This document shows positions 57,606 through 64,000 of a stretch of DNA of 64,000 nucleotides, in pieces. Under the pieces are notes generated by a model. That model did not search any database, was not told the origin of the DNA, and saw only the letters and a program-made list of their open reading frames with translations. Source of the stretch: Oxytricha trifallax (taxonomy: Eukaryota; Ciliophora; Spirotrichea; Sporadotrichida; Oxytrichidae); assembly GCA_000711775.1 (NCBI GenBank), contig ARYC01000527.1:91361-155360 (forward strand), in the 5' to 3' direction. Position 1 is the stretch's first letter. Each line of letters opens with the position of its first letter. A program made the position numbers and the translations under genes.

Positions 57606-58860
57606 ATATTTGCTATATGAGTTTATTATATTTGACTCTTAAAAGGTGGAACACAAAATGCACAAAATCTGAATTATAGAATAAAAATCTTAGCAACAAT
57701 TGCAATTATTCCAATCTAATAGGTTTTTAAGTTATTTTATTTAAAATAGATCTAACATAGAGATTTAAAAGCAACAAACGAACTCTTCCTTAATGATTTA
57801 AACTCATTGATTTTACAATCTGAACATAGTATTATTATTGTAATCTTACTATCTTATTTTGACTTCATATTGAGAATTTTATGATTTATTTTAGAGAGAG
57901 ACTTTGTAATTGCGATTTTAGTTATGATTTAAGATTTATAGCTTAAGAGAATTTACTTAGAAAAAAGCTTTAAGAATAAAAAGGATTTCTCTAACAAAAT
58001 TATGGATGTAAACGCAACTTAAGATAAAAATTGAAGATAATCTTAAAATTTATTGAATCAGTAATAGAGACTGTGATTGGACTAAAACCAAATCATTTAA
58101 TTTAAAGGATTTTAAAGTTTTTGATAAATTTAAATAATTAAAAATGTTTTTTATTAAATATTATTCACTTTGAAAATAGTTTGTATTTTAGAACGATATC
58201 AACTCTTATTTAGATTTTGTAATTAATTATTTTACTATTACTACCTATTTTCCCTTAAATAATACTTATGGGGTTTTATATAATTTTGGAATACCATTAT
58301 CGAATTATATTTCTCAAACATCATACACTACTGAAACCTAGGCATCTGGATTTACATCTTGGTAATATTTATAATAATAAAAATATATACTAGGAGATAT
58401 TAAAATATAAATAAGTTGAATAAAACCAAATATGATGGGGTAGTTAAAAGCAACTGAATATTAATTTTATATTTTAATGGTAGTAGAAGTAATTATCTAA
58501 GAAAAGGATCATTCCCAATCATATGTAGAAATTAAATTGACCTAAGATAAATATTATATGAGATATCGATAGTTTTTAAAAATATCAATATTTTTTGTAT
58601 TATAAAACTTTCATTTAAATTATTTTATACTAATATTAAAAATAAAGATTAAGAAAATGCAATTTAAAATTTAATTATTATGAATTTGTGTAATCTTAAA
58701 TTATATTCTTAATAATTATAAAATTTAATATTTATATAAACCGTAGGAATCCATGAAAAAACTAACAGCATTTGAATATTTGAGTTAAGCAAATCATTTT
58801 AATTTATATATATAAGTTTTACTTAAAATATAATAATAATAATAATTTCAATTAACTAGA

Positions 58861-59283
58861 ATGGAAAGAAGAATTTAATTAGTCAGCAAATAATTAAAAT
58901 AATTGAGTGAAAAAAACAGCATTAGTAAATAAAAATTGGAGAAATTGATGGTTTCTTTAAAGGATACTCATACAATGCTCGGCATGGATAATTAATTTTC
59001 AAACTTTACACCCTCTGAAATTGAAGAAGAGAGAAAGGAAATACAAAAGCATATCGATGAACAATGCTCTTAAATAAGAAAGCATTCAGAATTTAGTAAT
59101 TCAATTTTAGAAATGGAAATGAAAGTCATATTTGGAGAGATTGACAAAGATAATGTAGGAGACATTGAACAACATATCAAGGATATTTGGCTTAAACTTC
59201 CTGATGACTTTTTGGATTATTAACATTTTAGAATATATATTCATAATATAATTGAAAATATGGGAATATTGCCTTGTAAATGA
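58861..59283 (+). CDS. 140-aa helical protein, copy 2
   Basis: ATG 58861, TGA 59281-59283. Same length and frame as 46505-46927, with conservative and a few non-conservative changes (IWLKLPDDFLDYQHFRIY near the end). Family not recognised. Confidence 0.55.
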
Positions 59284-59421
59284 ATAATATATTTAATTTA
59301 TTTTAAAAATAATATTTCAATTAATATAGATGAATGAAAAATAAAATACTAATATTTTCAGGAATTGCATTATAATCATAGTTATATATTTAATCTAAGA
59401 TAAAGAGAGAATTCTTTCATT

Positions 59422-60284
59422 ATGTTACTTTATAGATTAATATTAAAATTGAATATAATTATAATAAAACGATATTTCAACTGATTTATATTATTGATTT
59501 ACTTATACTTTTTAACACGCATAACTATTTTTAAAAAAATATATGAATAATAAATTTTAAATCTCAATTTTTTATTACTTATTCATTCTTTGAAAAATCA
59601 AAGTAATTTCTTTAATAAAAATGAAGTTACCTCGCTCTATAGATGAAATAAATTAATACCAATAATCAAATCCAGCAAATTTCTAATTTTTTATAGAAAT
59701 AGAAAAAAATTGGCATACTCAATCTGCTAAGAATAAGAATAATGATAAAATTTATTTAAATTAATTATCCAATTTTTAAAGTATAACTACAATATATCTT
59801 TCTGACCAGTTTAAATTCTTTATATTTCTGAGAAAATCTACTAAAATGTTTTGTAACCTAAGCAATTACATTAAAATATTAGAGTTAAACCTCAACACTA
59901 TGAATTCTTATGAAATTTTGCACATTTATATAACTAAGAAAACTGAAATAATAAAGTATATTTACTTTTAAAACTTTAGATTTAACTAATTTTAACTTAA
60001 ATTCACTCAATCTATTTATCTATAATAACAGCACAATTTACTGTAAATTAGTTAAAAACTAAAGAATAAAAAAATATCATCTTTGAAAATAAATTTTATC
60101 ATGTTTTACTAATTAATCAAATCATTTAAAAATTTCAGTTTATAATATACAAAAATTATAATTATTTAATGTGTATAATAAATAAGAGGCTTGTTGCTAA
60201 ATTTGTTTTTCAAATTATAATAGCTTTTGCTAATGATTTAGTAATTTAAATTATTATTATTTAATATTTTTTTTATTTTAATTC
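59422..60284. other. AT-rich intergenic region
   Basis: No gene, RNA or repeat recognised. Confidence 0.5.
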
Positions 60285-61260
60285 AGATTATGACTGCTTC
60301 AAGTGATTTTTCACAAAGTAACAATTTATGGAATTCAAAAGAAACTCACCTAAATCTAAAGGCAATGCTTATCTTTAATTTAATGTATCTTGCTATATTA
60401 AATAAAACAATTTCATAACCCTAAATCAGATTATTTCCTAGTTCTTAAACCTAAGGATAGAAAGTACGACTTTTGAAAGTTAATAAAAGAATCCGACAGA
60501 TGAGTCTTAAATAAAAGTAAAGTGAATTATAAATTTACCATAATGCAAGAGAGCTTAAGTGAAAAGTCTAAAGCTAATGATTATATAATGCCAGTTCATT
60601 TAAAATTACATATGAATTTTTAATATGTATATGGATTTTTCAATATTAAATATAAATATTAAACAATATGCTCTTAAACCTCTGTGAGTTTAGGTTTAAG
60701 ATAACTTGATTCTGATCTCCTTGTTGCAAGATCTACTTAGAACAAACAATAATAATGTAATGAGAGAATTGAGGAACTTAAGTATTCGAATTCTATATTT
60801 AAGGACATTGATTGATAGAAAATTAATCAAGGCAACTAGAAAAACTAAGACAAATCTTGGAAATAATTTAAGATGATGTTAAAATTTAAATTTTCCACTA
60901 AATTTTAAAGCAAGTTTCTTATAAAACCCCCAAAGCAGTGATTCTGAGGAGCATGAGAAAAACATATATAATTAAGTAGTTAAATTATATTCCAACACCA
61001 GATTTCTTGGCCATCAATATTTTTAACAAATTACATTTCAAACCTCTCCCAGGATAACTTTATAATCTTGACATTTAGACTTCCTATATTTATGTTTTCA
61101 AAAGTTAAATAAAAGTATATTTAAATTATAACGTTGACAATCAATTTCTAATAAGACTTAACCAAATCATGAATAGAAGGAAGACTCTACACTCTTCTTT
61201 TGTTCCAAACAGAAACAAGCTTAATACTGCTGCAAAAATGAAAAAAATTATGGAAAATTA
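60285..61260 (+). pseudogene. Relic of a ZF7-like gene
   Basis: Fragments match 32280-33310 in order: the KETHLNLKGNA-like block (60310-60365), the EERIEELKYSNSIFKDID-like block (60730-60810), SSDSEEHEK (60935-60960) and EDSTLFFCSKQKQ (61165-61220). Frames are broken by many indels and TGAs. Confidence 0.5.
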
Positions 61261-61742
61261 TGTAATTTAAGTATATTTTAAATCAAGATGGTGTAGTTAA
61301 ATCTGTTAGAATTAGATTAACTTAGATTCATTCAAAAGATAATTTAAATTTACATGAAGTTTAAAATAGATTGTAGTAAAAATCGTATATTTAGAACGAA
61401 TTAATATAATAATATAAAAAAATTCTAAAATCATCTATGTTGTTAACTCACTATTGATTTTGCTAAGATAGGCTAATTCAAATATCTCTAGGTATTTATT
61501 TTTATTTATTAAACAATAAATTTAATTTGTTTCACAAAATGTCAATATCTTTCGACATTAAATTTACATCAAAGCAGCGAATTACAGAAAAGTCTGGTAA
61601 CACTCAAAACCCCAAAACCCTTTCAGTAGTTTGATTGAGTTTTTGATTGATAAAAGTAGACTATTAGTGCATACTTTATTAGGGTTTTGATAGGGTTTAT
61701 GTAGGGGTTAAATGTTTAAATATTAGTATTTTAAGTGAGTAT

Positions 61743-62667
61743 ATGCGAGGTTTGGGGTCAGTTTATGACAGTGAGTATATAGATTTATTGTTTAAGTTGC
61801 GATATGGATGTGATGATTATAGTGATCAACTCAGACCTATTCTAAATTACACATCTATTGCAAGACTGCTCCATAAATCTCCTGCTACTGTTAGGTCACA
61901 CTGTCTATTAGCATTGAATTTAAAGAGATAGCATCTTAATTCTAAGCCTAAGAGACCCTTAAAATTTTAGCAGCATCATATTGAGTATCTTATTAATGAT
62001 AAGACTCTTAAATACTGGGCTCATTTTTCTCTGGCCTAAAGGGCTGTGATGTTTCATCGCCAATTTCCTGAGCTTCATATCTCTGCTTAATCTATAGCGC
62101 ACATATATAAAAAGAACGGAATATCTTACAAGACAGTCAATCGCATTAAGAGAGTGATTGACTTTAGTGTTCCATTTTATAAGACTAATTTGAATTATAT
62201 ATTTGATTAAATGCAGAGGTCTTAAGAGCATAATATAAAGTTCATACACGCTGATGAGGCATTATTTACATTCAATACCTTTATATCAAGGTCTTGGTAC
62301 AAGAGGTATAGTAATATAGAAGTTTATGACAAAAAGTTAAGGTGCAAACTCATGCTATTCTTGGTGGAATAAGTGAAGATAGTGGCCTCGAGACTTATGT
62401 TATTCACCCTCGTTCTATAAAGATTGAGTAATATATTAAGTTCTTGCAATAACTCAGAGATAAGTACGCTGACTAAGAGATTATTCTATTCGTTGATAAC
62501 TTGTCAGTTCAAAACTAAAGACTCAAGGAAGGAATATGAAAGGCTAAATATAACAGGTGTATTTAATGTTCCTTACAGCCCTTAGTTCAATGGAATTGAA
62601 TTATATTGGGGGTTATTGAAAGGTCATTATAAGAAATTGCTGCTCTACCATCCATCTGATGAATGAT
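61743..62667 (+). pseudogene. TBE transposase (Tc1/mariner-type DDE), frameshifted
   Basis: ATG 61743. An HTH-like N-terminus (SIARLLHKSPATVRSHCLLA) is followed by KYWAHFSLAQRAVMFHRQFP. Catalytic Asp in FIHADEALF (about 62238-62265), second Asp in ILFVDNLSVQ (about 62485-62515) and Glu in NGIELYWGLLKGHYKK (about 62590-62640), then TGA 62665-62667. A one-base error in an A run near 62325 and another frame change near 62535 break the ORF, so this copy cannot make a full transposase as it stands. Confidence 0.85.
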
Positions 62668-62799
62668 TTAAAGATAGATACAGTAGATTTTATTAAGAGT
62701 GCTGCTTAAAGAGTCAGTGATGAGAAAGCTAATGTGTGCGCTAGAGAAGGGAGATTTTGTGTTTATAAATAAGTTTTAGATTTAAACGAATGAATAAGT

Positions 62800-63402
62800 T
62801 CACATAAATTAAATTTGCCCGTAAAGGGATTTGGCTTCTCTTTCTTTTCTTCCTCTTAAGGCTTGCTTGGGCCCATGTTTCTTCTCTTAGTGCCAGCCCC
62901 TGCATCTATATTCATCTCGTCTGGCTTTTTTGAAATCTTTATAGAGTCTCTTACTAAATTCATGCTTTACTTGAGACTTTCTCTCTCTGTTTAATTTGCA
63001 GCGCTCTTTCATCAATTATATAGCAGTACCAGGTTTTTCTATAAAGTTAGAAGACTAAGCTTACTTGAGATGAAAGGATGCTTTTGAAGTTCCTAAGAGC
63101 CATGTGTTACTTATTTTAATACCTTGCTTCTCTTTTTCTTCAGGAGAGATGCTGTAGCGCTTCTTATGAGCTTCTTAAATAACTTTATTTAAGTACTCAG
63201 GTTTCAGAGTTCCAAGAACACCAAAGAAGAAGTATCTCTCTGGCAACTTATTAGAAAGTTGCAGCTTTGGAATGTAGAGAGCAACATCTGGATCACTCAT
63301 TGCATCGTCATATAGGTTTGTAACAGATATTTCAGGGTAGTTAGGAATTTCAATCATCCTAATTTCTTTAGACTTAAAAGCAAAGCTTTTTTTTCTCTTC
63401 AC
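62800..63402 (-). CDS. TBE-associated ORF of about 22 kDa
   Basis: Open for 200 codons down to TGA 62802-62800. The first ATG is at 63357 (185 aa, about 22 kDa); upstream codons are open back to a TGA at 63405. It is basic, with MIEIPNYPEISVTNLYDDAM near the start and a Lys/Arg-rich C-terminus (KDFKKARRDEYRCRGWHQEK). Position and size fit the 22-kDa protein of TBE elements, whose function is unknown. Confidence 0.7.
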
Positions 63403-63818
63403 TCAGTAAGGCTTTTAAGAATGAGATTTTAGTTCCCTCCTAATTCGGCAAGAACAATCCAACTATTATTGATTTATTAATCTTACTTAAGCATACCTTG
63501 CTAAACCAAATATCTATAAAGGTCCTCTTTACTTCGAAATTTTCCTATTAAATCTTGAGATTAAATTCTCTTCATTGCATCATTCATAGACTCCATCTTG
63601 CTTCCTCTTTCTAGAAATTCTAATAAAATTTAAAATTATGGATATCCATTCTAAGTTTATTAAAATCTAAATATTAAATAGGGAGGACCTACTGGAGGTC
63701 AACCTTAAAAAGATATACGGAGAACCATTGAAAAGCTTGCTCCAAGTTTCACAGATTGATTTCCATTTTTATCAATCTATCTCCATTAAATTGCTCCTTA
63801 ATAATGTTTAATTATTTT

Positions 63819-63957
63819 AGGAGGTCCTCAAAATTAAGTTCAAACTTTATTAGGAGTTAAATTTTAAGGTTGAACTTAATTAGGAGCATATTAAATTAAA
63901 AAATGTTTAATAAATTTACCTCCAAATTAAGTTCAAACTTGATTTGGAGGACCTCCT
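63819..63957. repeat. Inverted repeat of about 139 bp inside the TBE region
   Basis: Ends AGGAGGTCCTC and its inverse, with AAATTAAGTTCAAACTT in each arm region. A related GGAGGACCT occurs at 63681. Possibly a small nested foldback element. Confidence 0.55.
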
Positions 63958-64000
63958 AGAGAAACAAAACTTCATTAGGAGTATTTTAATTTACTAAAAT

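Larger units (their letters stand above)
55664..59421. repeat. Segmental duplication, right copy
   Basis: Collinear with 43347-47071. Differences include a 2-bp gain near 57060 that keeps the kinase frame open and a frameshift in the small membrane-protein ORF. Confidence 0.85.
61604..64000. mobile_element. TBE transposon, left part, running off the window
   Basis: Begins CAAAACCCCAAAACCC after ACT (an ANT target). Holds a plus-strand DDE transposase relic (61743-62670) and a minus-strand ORF of about 22 kDa (62800-63402), the arrangement known for TBE elements of hypotrichs. The 57-kDa ORF and the other end would lie beyond the window. Confidence 0.85.

Noticed and set aside
1..64000. tRNA, rRNA, CRISPR arrays, bacterial-type promoters and terminators
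   Set aside because: I looked for cloverleaf-type sequences with a GGTTCGA-like arm and for regularly spaced repeats and found none; the nuclear ciliate context makes bacterial signals irrelevant.

Overview
This is germline (micronuclear) DNA of a hypotrich ciliate of the Oxytricha/Stylonychia type. Three things show it. (1) Long conserved proteins read through only if TAA and TAG mean glutamine and TGA alone is stop. (2) Several genes are interrupted by short AT-rich segments bounded by direct repeats (pointers), and removing each segment with one repeat copy restores the reading frame, as expected for internal eliminated sequences (IESs) between macronuclear-destined segments (MDSs). (3) There are elements ending in CAAAACCCCAAAACCCC, the termini of telomere-bearing (TBE) transposons. 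Short standard-code ORFs are meaningless here. I worked by hand on both strands, so junctions are exact where the pointer is unique and uncertain in AT runs.

Layout. 1-5 kb: two importin-alpha-like genes, convergent, with a decayed repeat between them. 5.4-18.3 kb: six plus-strand genes in a row: an unrecognised 320-aa protein, zinc-finger gene ZF1, a small unknown gene, a tubulin-tyrosine-ligase-like enzyme (TTLL), ZF2 and ZF3. 18.5-22.8 kb: a complete minus-strand P4-type ATPase (lipid flippase) with four IESs, one of them a 422-bp palindrome inside a conserved motif. 24-34.7 kb: an AT-rich region with several copies of a zinc-finger family (ZF4, ZF6, ZF7) and other duplicated fragments. 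34.9-37.3 kb: a kelch gene with very short IESs. 38.2-43.1 kb: a 242-aa unknown gene and an 820-aa coiled-coil gene, both minus strand and both fully reconstructable. 43.2-47.1 kb and 55.7-59.4 kb: a segmental duplication carrying a non-autonomous TBE-like element, a casein-kinase-1-like pseudokinase and a 140-aa ORF. 47.3-48.2 kb: another zinc-finger-like gene. 48.4-49.4 kb: a 1.06-kb foldback element with an 8-bp target duplication. 49.4-50.9 kb: a second copy of the first repeat and a truncated TBE. 51.1-55.5 kb: another zinc-finger copy (ZF8), broken by a 2.17-kb transposon with about 340-bp terminal inverted repeats, a TA duplication and one long ORF for an SF3 (Rep-type) helicase. 60.3-61.3 kb: relics. 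61.6-64 kb: the start of a larger TBE with a decayed DDE transposase and the companion ORF of about 22 kDa.

The genes do not form a pathway. Two themes link the window: repeated duplication of genes ending in the same CxxC...WF...H...H module, and layers of germline-limited DNA (pointer IESs, TBE-like elements, foldbacks and the Rep element), much of it excisable without damage to the gene it sits in. The strongest candidate for something undescribed is the Rep/SF3-helicase inverted-repeat transposon. The palindromic IES in the flippase gene is second.
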